DNA of 35,872 nucleotides from Bacillota bacterium (GTDB lineage Bacteria > Bacillota > Clostridia > Lachnospirales > Lachnospiraceae): positions 1 through 35,872 of the forward strand of contig JAEZKU010000001.1 of assembly GCA_023436065.1 (NCBI GenBank), read 5' to 3'. A program made the position numbers and the translations under genes. The notes below the pieces were generated by a model. The model made no database searches. It saw only the letters and a list, made by a program, of their open reading frames with translations, and was not told the origin of the DNA. Positions 16,096 through 24,533 of the stretch are shown here, one piece after another; position 1 is the first letter of the stretch, and each line of letters opens with the position of its first letter.

Positions 16096-18156
16096 CTACA
16101 ATTCTCCCTCTTCATGCATCTTAGTCAAAGTAGCCTTCAACCTGTTGATTGCATCCGGAATGGTTGCATTCTCCAACTGCGACCCTGCCACACTTAAGTG
16201 TCCTCCGCCGCCCAGCTTTTCCATAATAATCTGAACATTGACTTCATCAATGGATCTTGCACTGATATATATCTTATCGTTAAAATCTGTCAGAACGAAG
16301 GTTGCTTTAATATCATTAATATTTAACAGCTCATTCGCCACCTGGGCGCCAAGAATCATAGGGCTGTCCACTTCAGAGCTCGCACAGACTGCAATAGCAA
16401 AGTGGTCCAAATAAATCTCTGTACTGCTGATAGCGTCTGCTTTGATCTTAAAATCTGTCATCTCGCTGCGGAAGGATTTTCTTATTCTGGTGATATCCGC
16501 TCCGCTCCGGCGAAGATATGCAGCCGCTTCAAAGGTGCGCACTCCTGTCTTCGTCAGGAAATTGTTTGTATCTATCATAATGCCTGCATAGAGCGCATCT
16601 GCCTCCAAGGCTCTCAGTTTCAGATTACCGCCGATATACTGCAGGATCTCGGCTATCATCTCACTGGTGGAGGAAGCATAGGGCTCCACATAGGAAAGCA
16701 CCGCTGAATCGATAGCTTCATTCGTCTGGCGATGATGATCGAAGGTAACGATTGTCTTCGTTCGTTCCAGCAATTCCGCACATTCCAGATAGCTTGGGCG
16801 ATTTACGTCCACAATGACCAGTAAGGTATTGATATCCACAATCTCCTTCGCCTGATCATTCTTTATAAACATATCCTCCTCATAATCCGGATTTCCGACG
16901 AATTTATTCATCATTGGACGAAGCGAGGAGGTCACTTCATTGATCACAATATGTGATTTTTTATTGAAGGACTTTGCAATCCGGTATACTCCGATGGCCG
17001 ATCCAAAGGAGTCGACATCCCCGATCTTATGTCCCATGATAACAATCTTGTCCTTAGCCTCCACAAATTCCCGGAAGGCATGGGCTTTTACTCTTGCTTT
17101 GACACGAGTGCTCTTCTCAACCTGAATGCTCTTACCACCGTAATAGGAGATCTTCTCTCTGTCCTTGATTACCGCCTGATCTCCGCCGCGTCCCAGCGCC
17201 AGATCGATTGCTGCCCGGGCATATTCATAACCGCTGATATAAGTGTCGGCATTCACACCCAATCCGATACTGATGGTAACAGACATTTCATTTCCGATAT
17301 TAACACTTCTGACCTCCTCCAGGACAGCAAACTTACTGGTCTGAAGATAGGGAAGATACTTCTGTTGAAATACGAAGATATATTTATCCTTCTCAAGCTT
17401 CTTGATGATGGCATCAAGACCCTGCATATATTTATTGATTTTCCTGTCGACAAGGGCAGTTAAGAGAGAGCGTCTTACTTCATCGATGCTTTCCAAAGCC
17501 TCCTCATAATTGTCAATGTAGAGAAGACCTGTAACCAGCTTCTGCTCCTTGTTCTCCTTTAATAAAGTAATCATCTCGGTTTCATCATACAGATACATGG
17601 CGATCAGGGCGTTTCTGTCCTCCCAGCATTCCTCTGCATCCATATCATGAAAGCTTAAGCTGTCATCAAAATCAGGGGCAATTACCTTACGCAGCACCAC
17701 TCTATAATTCCGTCCGTTCAATACCACATGAAGGACCTCGTCTTTCTCATTTTGGGGAAGGGTATCCACCGTAACCTCGGGAAAGATGTTCGAGATGGAA
17801 CGTCTTGCTGCACTTTTCTCCTGAATGATATCCATGAATTCATCATTTCCCCATTGCATCCTGCCTTCCAGATCAAGAATAGCATAGGGTAGATTCAATT
17901 CCTTTAAAAGGCGTTTCTGTACCTGACCGTAATCCATGGCATAACGAACAAGCTCCGCAGCGATTTTATTGCGTTTTGCCAGATAAATCGTCATAGCCAT
18001 AACAAAGTACAGAACAGTAAAGGCAGTCATGATATATCCTGCCAACCGGTCTATCGGATACATGATCAGATTCATACAAAGCAATATCACTGTTAATATA
18101 ACAGGCCAGAGTAGGTATGCCCGAAGTGCTCCTCTAACTTTTAATTTACGGCTCAT
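16096..18156 (-). CDS. gdpP: Cyclic di-AMP phosphodiesterase, GdpP/YybT type
   Basis: 686 residues. Two membrane helices (about 12-33 and 40-60) are followed by a PAS-like domain (about 85-160), a degenerate GGDEF domain (about 205-335, without a GGDEF motif) and a DHH-DHHA1 phosphodiesterase. Metal ligands visible are His376, Asp380 and Asp382 (GHKIGDVDS), Asp450 (VIVDVN), Asp473-His474-His475 (DHHR) and Asp529 (MIDTN); GGGGHLSVAG closes the DHHA1 part. It hydrolyses c-di-AMP to pApA, lowering a messenger for potassium and wall homeostasis. Start 18156 is set by AAGGAG 7 bases upstream; the reading frame stays open through the repeat element, but that extension is not a plausible protein. 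Confidence 0.93.
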   Translation of the reverse strand: MSRKLKVRGALRAYLLWPVILTVILLCMNLIMYPIDRLAGYIMTAFTVLYFVMAMTIYLAKRNKIAAELVRYAMDYGQVQKRLLKELNLPYAILDLEGRMQWGNDEFMDIIQEKSAARRSISNIFPEVTVDTLPQNEKDEVLHVVLNGRNYRVVLRKVIAPDFDDSLSFHDMDAEECWEDRNALIAMYLYDETEMITLLKENKEQKLVTGLLYIDNYEEALESIDEVRRSLLTALVDRKINKYMQGLDAIIKKLEKDKYIFVFQQKYLPYLQTSKFAVLEEVRSVNIGNEMSVTISIGLGVNADTYISGYEYARAAIDLALGRGGDQAVIKDREKISYYGGKSIQVEKSTRVKARVKAHAFREFVEAKDKIVIMGHKIGDVDSFGSAIGVYRIAKSFNKKSHIVINEVTSSLRPMMNKFVGNPDYEEDMFIKNDQAKEIVDINTLLVIVDVNRPSYLECAELLERTKTIVTFDHHRQTNEAIDSAVLSYVEPYASSTSEMIAEILQYIGGNLKLRALEADALYAGIMIDTNNFLTKTGVRTFEAAAYLRRSGADITRIRKSFRSEMTDFKIKADAISSTEIYLDHFAIAVCASSEVDSPMILGAQVANELLNINDIKATFVLTDFNDKIYISARSIDEVNVQIIMEKLGGGGHLSVAGSQLENATIPDAINRLKATLTKMHEEGEL

Positions 18157-18183
18157 GATATAACTCCTTAATTTAGGGATGGA

Positions 18184-18275
18184 AATGTACGGGATAAGCA
18201 TAGCTGAACAAGCTATACAACGTAGCTTGTTCAGCTCGCGTTGCGCGGTCAATGATATTACTGGCCACCTGGAAG
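18184..18275. repeat. Structured repeat, half copy (copy 1)
   Basis: 92 bases identical to 18334-18425. It starts AATGTACGGGATAAGCA and contains a 14-bp hairpin. It is followed by the palindrome GGAAGCATATATGCTTCC (18271-18288), the same place where copy 2 has a hairpin apex of different sequence. The matching right half seen in copy 2 is missing; 18289-18330 is unrelated or very diverged. Lies in the leader of gdpP. Confidence 0.9.
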
Positions 18276-18330
18276 CATATATGCTTCCGTCGGGTATTCA
18301 ATGCACGTACAGATAACAGTACTTGTATAA

Positions 18331-18483
18331 TATAATGTACGGGATAAGCATAGCTGAACAAGCTATACAACGTAGCTTGTTCAGCTCGCGTTGCGCGGTC
18401 AATGATATTACTGGCCACCTGGAAGAACAAATTCTTCCGTTGGCCACTAATATCATTGACCTTTGCTTATCCCGTACATTATA
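18331..18483. repeat. Structured repeat, full copy (copy 2), MITE-like
   Basis: A 153-base near-palindrome. The 20-base ends are perfect inverted repeats (18331-18350 and 18464-18483, TATAATGTACGGGATAAGCA). An inner pair GGTCAATGATATTA (18397-18410) and its complement (18448-18461) continues the stem to the apex GGAAGAA-CAAA-TTCTTCC (18421-18438). The left arm carries an extra side hairpin of 14 bp (18352-18365 with 18373-18386, loop TACAACG), giving a Y-shaped fold. No transposase is present. It could be a non-autonomous mobile repeat or a structured RNA of the gdpP leader. Confidence 0.85.
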
Positions 18484-18506
18484 ACATTAAAATTTATGTT
18501 TTTAAA
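18478..18506 (-). promoter_or_regulatory. Candidate promoter of gdpP-rplI-dnaB operon
   Basis: TTTAAA (18501-18506) and a perfect TATAAT (18478-18483) are 17 bases apart on the minus strand. The -10 is formed by the outer end of the repeat element, so transcription would start inside it and the whole element would be in the leader RNA. Confidence 0.55.
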
Positions 18507-18685
18507 GTTAATTTTAGCGTGTGTTTTTTACAGGGATTTCGTCCGGGTTGTTCTGGTTGCTGGATAATCTTGGTTATTCCTGTTGTTTTTACCTATTATA
18601 TTGTTATTTTTACCTTGATGGTAAGTGCCTGAGTGCTATAATTATGATCGGATTTGCTTTATTCATTAAGAAAGGGGTCTTTGCT

Positions 18686-19552
18686 TTGAAGAAATCCTAT
18701 CTTTTCTTTACTGTGATTATCTCTGCAGTTTGGTTGGCTGCATGTTCCGTAAGGAGTGACGAACCTGCTGAACCTACATCAGCAGTTCTCCCTAGCAAAG
18801 AACCCACTTCCTCGACACCTTCAGAATCAATTTCCGATAAAGCCGAAGCTACAAAGGCCCCGGATACCGTTACTGAGGCTGCAGAGTCTCTGACTGCCGA
18901 TACTGAGTTTACGGAGGGTGTTCTGATTAAGAAATATCCTGGAAATCATGCCTGTTTTACCTTTGAGACAGCCGACGGTTTTCAGATCCTCAGTGACCCC
19001 TATAAGTTAAATGAAACACTGACTCCCGATGTCGTAACGGAAAGTCACCAGCATGGAGATCATAATGATACCAGTCAGGTGGAGGGTGAGTATGCACTAC
19101 TCACAGAGCCCGGAGAATATATTTATGATCAGGCGACGATACAGGGATATCCAGGTCTTCACAATAAATCAGATGTTCCGGGTGGCCCCAATATTATGTT
19201 TGTAATTGAGATGGAGGATATCACCATCGCACATTTTGCCTCTCAGGGAGAAATCCCGAGTGAGGATGTTCTGGACCAAATCGGTAGGGTTGATGTATTA
19301 CTCATTCAGATATTTGAAAATGGCACCTATGGAAAGCTTGTCCCGGTTAATCTGCCCGCCATCATTAACAAGCTGCAACCTAAAATAATCATTCCGGAAC
19401 ATGGTCAGAAAGATGCAGATACCGCTATTGCCGAGAAACTGAATATTACATCCGAAGCAGTGCCTTCGGGGGCTCTGATCCTTACGAAGGAAAAGCTTAA
19501 GAATTTGACAGAAACGATTGTAATCAATCTGGATAGCAAAGCTAAAAAGTAG
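18686..19552 (+). CDS. Lipoprotein with metallo-beta-lactamase-like fold
   Basis: 288 residues from a TTG start that has AAAGGGG 8-10 bases upstream and yields a clean lipoprotein signal (MKKSYLFFTVIISAVWLAAC, lipobox LAAC, Cys20). A Ser/Thr/Pro/Glu-rich linker (21-73) tethers the domain to the membrane. Residues 75-285 resemble UlaG-like metal-dependent hydrolases: HQHGDH (His121, His123, Asp125, His126), a later His159 in PGLHNK, IAHFASQGE and PEHG near the end. Similar domains include N-acyl-phosphatidylethanolamine phospholipase D-like and UlaG lactonase-like proteins; the substrate is unknown. In-frame ATGs further upstream give a poor leader. It stands alone, convergent with the transglutaminase gene. 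Confidence 0.8.
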   Translation: MKKSYLFFTVIISAVWLAACSVRSDEPAEPTSAVLPSKEPTSSTPSESISDKAEATKAPDTVTEAAESLTADTEFTEGVLIKKYPGNHACFTFETADGFQILSDPYKLNETLTPDVVTESHQHGDHNDTSQVEGEYALLTEPGEYIYDQATIQGYPGLHNKSDVPGGPNIMFVIEMEDITIAHFASQGEIPSEDVLDQIGRVDVLLIQIFENGTYGKLVPVNLPAIINKLQPKIIIPEHGQKDADTAIAEKLNITSEAVPSGALILTKEKLKNLTETIVINLDSKAKK

Positions 19553-19616
19553 TGCCGGTCGAGTAATACCGACCATTAGAAAAGGCCATGCACTTATTGG
19601 TGCACAGCCCCGCGAT

Positions 19617-20501
19617 TTACTCTACCATATAACTGGTCTCTGATATGGGAAATTCCTTTAAGAATTGATCGGTTCTATATTCTGCATTACTTTTATGATC
19701 GCAAAATTCTTTTGCATTTTTAAGAAAATAATCATACGTAAGCACCGAATTGCCATTATTGGTCAATGGATCATCCCAGGTCAGGTCGATATTATACCAT
19801 TTCCCGTCGACCTTAACGATATTCCAGGCATGGGGGATTCCATTGCCTACACCGGAGATAATTCTTGCTTCCAGTCCTGCCTCGGTAAACATTCTGTATG
19901 CCGCCATAGCATAACCTTCGCAGACAGCGGATCGATCAATCAAGGCATCATAAGCTGAGGTTCCTTTTAGCGTAGTATCATAGCTTATGCTGTTGATAAT
20001 ATAATCGTGAATGGCTTTTACCTTCTCATAATCCGATTTTCCGGTTAATTCGAGCGTTTTAATCGCACTTTTTATCACTTTATCCAGCTTCTTTTCTTCT
20101 GCATAGGAACATTTGTATACGACATCCAACGTGATTGTCGCAGCTCCGCCTTCGATCCAAGTGGTTTTCATATGCCATTGCCTGATTGAATATTGGAGGT
20201 AATCCGCATCCTTTGCAGTGGTTTTATCATCTGCCATCTCAATCTCTTCAAGAAACGCCTTCATATCCTGAATTTTTTTTAAAACCGAATACTTCATGCT
20301 TACCTGGATTCTCTCTTTCCTGGCCAGCAGTCCTTTCCTTATCTCCTCACTTACCTGCTTTTTTGTAGAGAGTATCTCCCGGGAAGCTTCCTGAGAGGTT
20401 TCCACGCTCATAATTGTAGCATGGGCCGTCGCATTTGGTATGCGATCCATGGGAAGTAATAAAAAGATTGATAATAAAAGGATGGCAGTACCCCTTCTCA
20501 T
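19617..20501 (-). CDS. Secreted transglutaminase-like protein
   Basis: 294 residues: a signal peptide (about 1-26, LLLSIFLLLP core), a helical region with many charges (40-100) and a transglutaminase-like domain at about 150-260 with the triad Cys194 (RSAVCEGYA), His224 (PHAWNIV) and Asp239 (NIDLTWDD). Such domains act as cysteine peptidases or crosslinking enzymes, often on wall or spore-surface proteins. The preceding motif KVKAIHDYIINSISYD is typical of the bacterial family. GGAGG lies 7 bases before the ATG. The target is unknown. The 64-base gap to the convergent lipoprotein gene has only weak hairpins. Confidence 0.85.
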   Translation of the reverse strand: MRRGTAILLLSIFLLLPMDRIPNATAHATIMSVETSQEASREILSTKKQVSEEIRKGLLARKERIQVSMKYSVLKKIQDMKAFLEEIEMADDKTTAKDADYLQYSIRQWHMKTTWIEGGAATITLDVVYKCSYAEEKKLDKVIKSAIKTLELTGKSDYEKVKAIHDYIINSISYDTTLKGTSAYDALIDRSAVCEGYAMAAYRMFTEAGLEARIISGVGNGIPHAWNIVKVDGKWYNIDLTWDDPLTNNGNSVLTYDYFLKNAKEFCDHKSNAEYRTDQFLKEFPISETSYMVE

Positions 20502-20704
20502 GTCTGTTCCTCCAAGTATTAAGCAAGCGGAGGTACTCTATCCGTAGGATATAGTTCCTCCATGATTTCATAGTTAATTATCCGGTAACGCTACAAGCTC
20601 AGATAAAGTATGTGTCTCATCATCCGGTCTGATTTCATCTCTATAGATCCATCATAAATCATGTTAATTCTTCTGACAATACCAATAAAGTACTATATAT
20701 AAGA
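20502..20704. other. Intergenic, possible hairpin after proS
   Basis: No gene seen. A stem GGAGG/CCTCC with an imperfect inner helix ending TATCC/GGATA (20531-20563) may serve as a transcript end for proS; it lacks a T-tract. Confidence 0.35.
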
Positions 20705-22426
20705 TTAATCGAATTTTTTCAGGAGTTCAAGCCGTAAATCAGCAATTTCTTCTATTACACGCTTTCTGTCGACTTTCTTATTGACGCTCTTATCCCTTGT
20801 AATAATCTCAATACAATCCTCCTGTAAATTCTTCGGACTGATGATCACACGGATCGGCACCCCAAGCAGGTCAGCATCGGAAAACATGACTCCTGCCCTA
20901 ACCTCTCTGTCATCATAGATAACCTCAAATCCGGAGGACTGAAGTTCACTGTAAAGATTGTCAGCGAAGAGCTTCGCAGCTTCATCGTCAGACCGGAGAC
21001 AGCACAGATGCACCTGCCAGGGCGCCACTGCCATCGGCCAAATCGGCCCATATTCATCATGATGGATCTCACATATCGATGCCGCCAGACGACCAATACC
21101 GATACCATAGCTGCACATCAGCGGGTAATGGAATTCTCCTTCCGCATCTACATATTGCATGTTCATAGTCTCAGTATATTTCGTACCAAGTTGAAAAATG
21201 TTACCAACCTCAATCCCTCTTACAACCGAGATTGTCTTTTCACCGCAAACCGAGCATATACCACCTTCCTTAATCTTTGCTAGATCATGATACTCCACTT
21301 CACCATAATCCCGTTCCATAGAAAAGCCCGCAAGATGATAGCCGGCTTCATTTGCCCCGCAGATCAGATTCCTGATTCCCTGAAGAGACCGGTCAAACAG
21401 AAGCATATGCTCACCCTGCAGCTGATAGGGACCAATATACCCTGCAGTCAGACCACTTTCTTCTGTTATCACAGCCGGATGAATTTCCTCTCCGATCAGG
21501 TTTGTAAGCTTTGTCTCATTTACTTCCAGATCACCGCGCAGAAACACAATGACATAGTCATCCGTCAAATTCTTCTGATACACTACAGCCTTACAGGTAT
21601 TTTCAACAGGAACATCAAGCAGCTTCACGATCTCATCAATGGTGGCTTCCTCGCCCGTATAGATTCGCTCAATCGGAGCCTCCTTTAGCTGATTATCGTT
21701 GTGCACAATATTCTCTGCGACCTCCATATTGGCCTTATATCCACAGGCGCCACATACAGCGATACTGTCTTCCCCGATCGGTGTGATAAGCATGAATTCA
21801 TGGGAAATGTCTCCGCCCATCATACCGGAATCAGACTCAACCGAAATTACCTGTGGTAACCCCACTCTTGTGAAGATTCTCTCGTATGCATGGAAACACC
21901 GCTCATAGTACTGTATTAAGTCCTCCCGGGAGGTATGAAAAGAATACGCATCCTTCATCGTAAATTCTCTGACCCTGATGAGTCCTGCCCTCGGACGGGG
22001 TTCATCTCGAAATTTTGTCTGAATCTGGTAGATCATAAACGGATATTTTGTATAGCTCTGGGCATATTCGCGAACCAGATGCACAGCAGCTTCCTCGTGG
22101 GTCATTCCCAGAAGCATCTGACTTTGATTACGGTCCTTGAAACGAAGCAATTCATTTCCGACGCTGGTGTATCTTCCTGATTCCTCCCACAGAGTGCCCG
22201 GAAGTACGACAGGAAACAGAACCTCCTGCCCGTCAATCCGATCCATCTCTTCTCTGATGATTTGCTCCAGTTTCTTTGTGATATTCCTAAGCGGAGCATA
22301 GGACGAATAGATACCGTTCGCCATATACTTGATATACCCGCCCCGTACCATGAAGGCATGGCTGTCTACCACACAATCCGACGGTCTTTCCTTAAACCTG
22401 TCTCCCACAAGATTTCTAAGCTTCAT
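20705..22426 (-). CDS. proS: Prolyl-tRNA synthetase, bacterial type
   Basis: 573 residues, the full-length bacterial form. The class II core begins with SYAPLRNITKKLEQIIREEM and contains FRDEPRPRAGLIRVREFTMKD (motif 2 region). The YbaK-type editing insertion is present between motifs 2 and 3 (about residues 235-380, with VENTCKAVVYQK and VIVFLRGDLEVNETKL). Motif 3 (SYGIGIGRL) and the anticodon-binding domain (PWQVHLCCL to the C-terminus) follow. It charges tRNA-Pro and can hydrolyse Ala-tRNA-Pro. GGAGGG precedes the ATG. Transcription is controlled by the T-box leader just upstream. Confidence 0.96.
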   Translation of the reverse strand: MKLRNLVGDRFKERPSDCVVDSHAFMVRGGYIKYMANGIYSSYAPLRNITKKLEQIIREEMDRIDGQEVLFPVVLPGTLWEESGRYTSVGNELLRFKDRNQSQMLLGMTHEEAAVHLVREYAQSYTKYPFMIYQIQTKFRDEPRPRAGLIRVREFTMKDAYSFHTSREDLIQYYERCFHAYERIFTRVGLPQVISVESDSGMMGGDISHEFMLITPIGEDSIAVCGACGYKANMEVAENIVHNDNQLKEAPIERIYTGEEATIDEIVKLLDVPVENTCKAVVYQKNLTDDYVIVFLRGDLEVNETKLTNLIGEEIHPAVITEESGLTAGYIGPYQLQGEHMLLFDRSLQGIRNLICGANEAGYHLAGFSMERDYGEVEYHDLAKIKEGGICSVCGEKTISVVRGIEVGNIFQLGTKYTETMNMQYVDAEGEFHYPLMCSYGIGIGRLAASICEIHHDEYGPIWPMAVAPWQVHLCCLRSDDEAAKLFADNLYSELQSSGFEVIYDDREVRAGVMFSDADLLGVPIRVIISPKNLQEDCIEIITRDKSVNKKVDRKRVIEEIADLRLELLKKFD

Positions 22427-22483
22427 AACTCTTTCCCTCCATTTTTATTAATAAAATTATTAATAACAAAGGCGTAATAAGTG

Positions 22484-22817
22484 GGATAAAAAAAGCCCCA
22501 AGTTGACTAAAGTCAACTTAGGGCGAATATTTCATCCGTGTTACCACCTAAATTCAGAGAGGGTTATCACTATACAAAACACTGTCTGTCTATTCTGTAT
22601 ACCTTTTTCTCTGCTCTTAACAGTACGAAGTATCCACTGATACTTTATACTTACTCCCGCTAACGGTGGAAATCCGGTGATGCCTACTTGTCACAGACGT
22701 TCGGGTCACAGCTCAAAGATGGGTTCAATATTTCTTTCATGAAGATTCGCACCAACCATCTTCTCTCTGAGAATCCTGAAATATCTACTATTTCTTATCA
22801 TCGCTTCTGTTATTATT
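22484..22817 (-). promoter_or_regulatory. T-box riboswitch of proS (specifier CCC)
   Basis: On the minus strand the leader shows the hallmarks of a T-box. An AGTA loop-E element lies near the start of Stem I. Next comes GAA followed by the specifier triplet CCC (22721-22723) and an A, then ATCTTTGAG. The T-box sequence AGGTGGTAACACGG is at 22536-22549. Finally a terminator stem (22495-22524, GCCCTAAGTTGAC paired with its complement) runs into seven T. CCC is a proline codon, matching the downstream gene. Uncharged tRNA-Pro should favour the antiterminator. Confidence 0.93.
22495..22524 (-). terminator. T-box intrinsic terminator
   Basis: The stem GCCCTAAGTTGACT / AGTCAACTTGGGGC (one G-T pair) is followed by TTTTTTT on the minus strand. 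Its 5' side overlaps the part that would pair with the T-box in the antiterminator. Confidence 0.9.
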
Positions 22818-22823
22818 TGTAGT

Positions 22824-22852
22824 ATCGTAGCACATAATCTTACATTCGTCAA
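22824..22852 (-). promoter_or_regulatory. Promoter of T-box/proS
   Basis: TTGACG (22847-22852) and TACGAT (22824-22829), 17-base spacer on the minus strand, directly before Stem I. Confidence 0.7.
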
Positions 22853-22923
22853 CCTTAATTTAAAAGGACATTTTAGCGGGCAGTAATGAAAGAGGGGACT
22901 GCTCCAGAATAGCAAAACAGCAG

Positions 22924-22959
22924 AGGTCAGAACTATAGGCATGCCTATTGTTCTGACCT
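22924..22959 (-). terminator. Terminator after ahpF
   Basis: AGGTCAGAAC and its complement flank an inner palindrome ATAGGCATGCCTAT, broken by one T-T mismatch. It is 35 bases past the ahpF stop. The following GTTTTGC is only weakly T-rich. Confidence 0.55.
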
Positions 22960-22993
22960 TAGCTGTCAGGAGGTATTATAAAACATTCTATAA

Positions 22994-24520
22994 TTACTGT
23001 CTGATTAAGTAGTCAAATGCGCTGAGTGCCGCATTGGCACCTGAGCCCATGGAAATAATGATCTGCTTGTAAGGACTGTTCGTGCAGTCACCGGCAGCAA
23101 AGACACCGGGCAGACTGGTTGCATTATGAGCATCCACGACAATCTCGCCGATACGGTTTTTCTCCACAGCATCACCCAGCCAGTCGGTATTCGCTACGAG
23201 TCCAATCTGGACGAATACTCCCTGCAGCTGTATATGCTGCTCCTGCCCGTTCTCACGATCGGTAAAGGTAATCCCATTCACCTTTTCGTCGCCTGTAATT
23301 TCCTTGGTTTGAACATTTTTATATACCGTAACATTTGGCAGACTGTAGAGACGCTCCTGAAGCACCTGATCCGCCTTCAGCTCAGGCATGAATTCAAGCA
23401 CATGGACATGACTTGCAATTCCGGCAAGATCAATGGCTGCTTCGATTCCGGAATTACCTCCGCCGATGACAGCAACCTCTTTATCTTTGAATAAAGGGCC
23501 ATCACAATGAGGGCAGTAGGCAACGCCCTTATTCTTATATTCCTTTTCGCCCGGTACGCCTACATTACGCCAGCGGGCTCCGGTAGAGAGAATAACCGAT
23601 CTGCTCTGCAATACCGCACCGTTCTCCAACTCCACCTCGATAAAGTCCTTCTTCTGCAAGCTCTTTGCACGTTGACCTCGGATAATATCTACATCATAGT
23701 CCTTCACATGCTCTTCCAGGCTGGCCGCAAGCTTCGGACCTTCGGTATATTTAATACTGATAAAATTCTCGATTCCAAGCGTATCCAGCACCTGCCCGCC
23801 AAATCGTTCTGCAACAATTCCTGTGCGGATGCCCTTACGTGCGGAATAGATTGCTGCACTGGCACCTGCAGGACCTCCTCCGATGACAAGCACGTCAAAG
23901 GGGTCCTTGGACTCAAGTGAGGCTGTATCCGCTGTGCTGCCAAGCTTTTCAAGAATCTCCTCGATGGACATACGGCCACTGCCGAAGTTCTCACCGTTTA
24001 GGAATACAGTAGGAACCGCCATGATTCCCTTACTCTCAACCTCTTCCTTAAAGGCTGCTCCATCGATCATCGTATGAGTAATTCCCGGATTGAGGATACT
24101 CATCAGATTCAAGGCCTGCACTACCTCCGGACAGTTATGGCAGTTTAAGCTGATATAGGTCTCAAAGTGGTATTCCTTCTTAATCTTCCTGACTTGATCT
24201 ATTACTGCCTGATCAACCTTGGGAGCTCTGCCGCTGACCTGCAATAGAGCCAATACCAGGGAAGTAAACTCATGACCTAAAGGGATACCGGCAAAGGTTA
24301 CCCCGGTGTCTTCTCCGATACGATTGATGCTAAAGCTGGGTGTCCTTGGCAATACAGCCGGCTCTATCCGGATGTTTGAGCTCATCGAGCCCAATTCATC
24401 CAGAAGGGCGTTCATTTCCTTCGATATTTCATCCGGGCCTGTGCTGACCTTAATCAGTACCTCGCCCTCCATTAACTTTAGGTACTCTGAGAGTTGTTCC
24501 CTAATATCCGCATCCAGCAT
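22994..24520 (-). CDS. ahpF: Peroxiredoxin reductase, AhpF type
   Basis: 508 residues. The N-terminal tandem thioredoxin-fold domain contains CHNC (Cys127, Cys130). The flavoprotein part has an FAD site GGGPAG (214-219), the thioredoxin-reductase-like redox pair CPHC (Cys336, Cys339) and an NADH site GGGNSG (353-358), and ends with FAAGDCTNSPYKQI. It passes electrons from NADH through FAD and both disulfides to AhpC. The ATG at 24520 has AAGGAGTG 7 bases upstream. It is cotranscribed with ahpC (13-base gap). Confidence 0.95.
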   Translation of the reverse strand: MLDADIREQLSEYLKLMEGEVLIKVSTGPDEISKEMNALLDELGSMSSNIRIEPAVLPRTPSFSINRIGEDTGVTFAGIPLGHEFTSLVLALLQVSGRAPKVDQAVIDQVRKIKKEYHFETYISLNCHNCPEVVQALNLMSILNPGITHTMIDGAAFKEEVESKGIMAVPTVFLNGENFGSGRMSIEEILEKLGSTADTASLESKDPFDVLVIGGGPAGASAAIYSARKGIRTGIVAERFGGQVLDTLGIENFISIKYTEGPKLAASLEEHVKDYDVDIIRGQRAKSLQKKDFIEVELENGAVLQSRSVILSTGARWRNVGVPGEKEYKNKGVAYCPHCDGPLFKDKEVAVIGGGNSGIEAAIDLAGIASHVHVLEFMPELKADQVLQERLYSLPNVTVYKNVQTKEITGDEKVNGITFTDRENGQEQHIQLQGVFVQIGLVANTDWLGDAVEKNRIGEIVVDAHNATSLPGVFAAGDCTNSPYKQIIISMGSGANAALSAFDYLIRQ

Positions 24521-24533
24521 AATCAATCACTCC

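Noticed and set aside
18173..18430. Minus-strand open frame encoding a repeated peptide across the structured repeat
   Set aside because: It is produced by the 92-base direct repeat, has no ribosome binding site, and its in-frame link to gdpP is better explained by the clear gdpP start at 18156.
18184..18483. CRISPR array or IS element for the repeated segment
   Set aside because: Only two copies, each with internal palindromes, no spacers of constant length, no cas gene and no transposase.
18521..18685. Upstream extension of the metallo-beta-lactamase-like lipoprotein
   Set aside because: The extension is hydrophobic and Cys-rich without a start signal, while a TTG at 18686 has a good ribosome binding site and gives a standard lipoprotein signal.
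19553..19616. Terminator between the lipoprotein and transglutaminase genes
   Set aside because: Only short 5-bp stems without a T-tract were found; a terminator is expected here but not supported.
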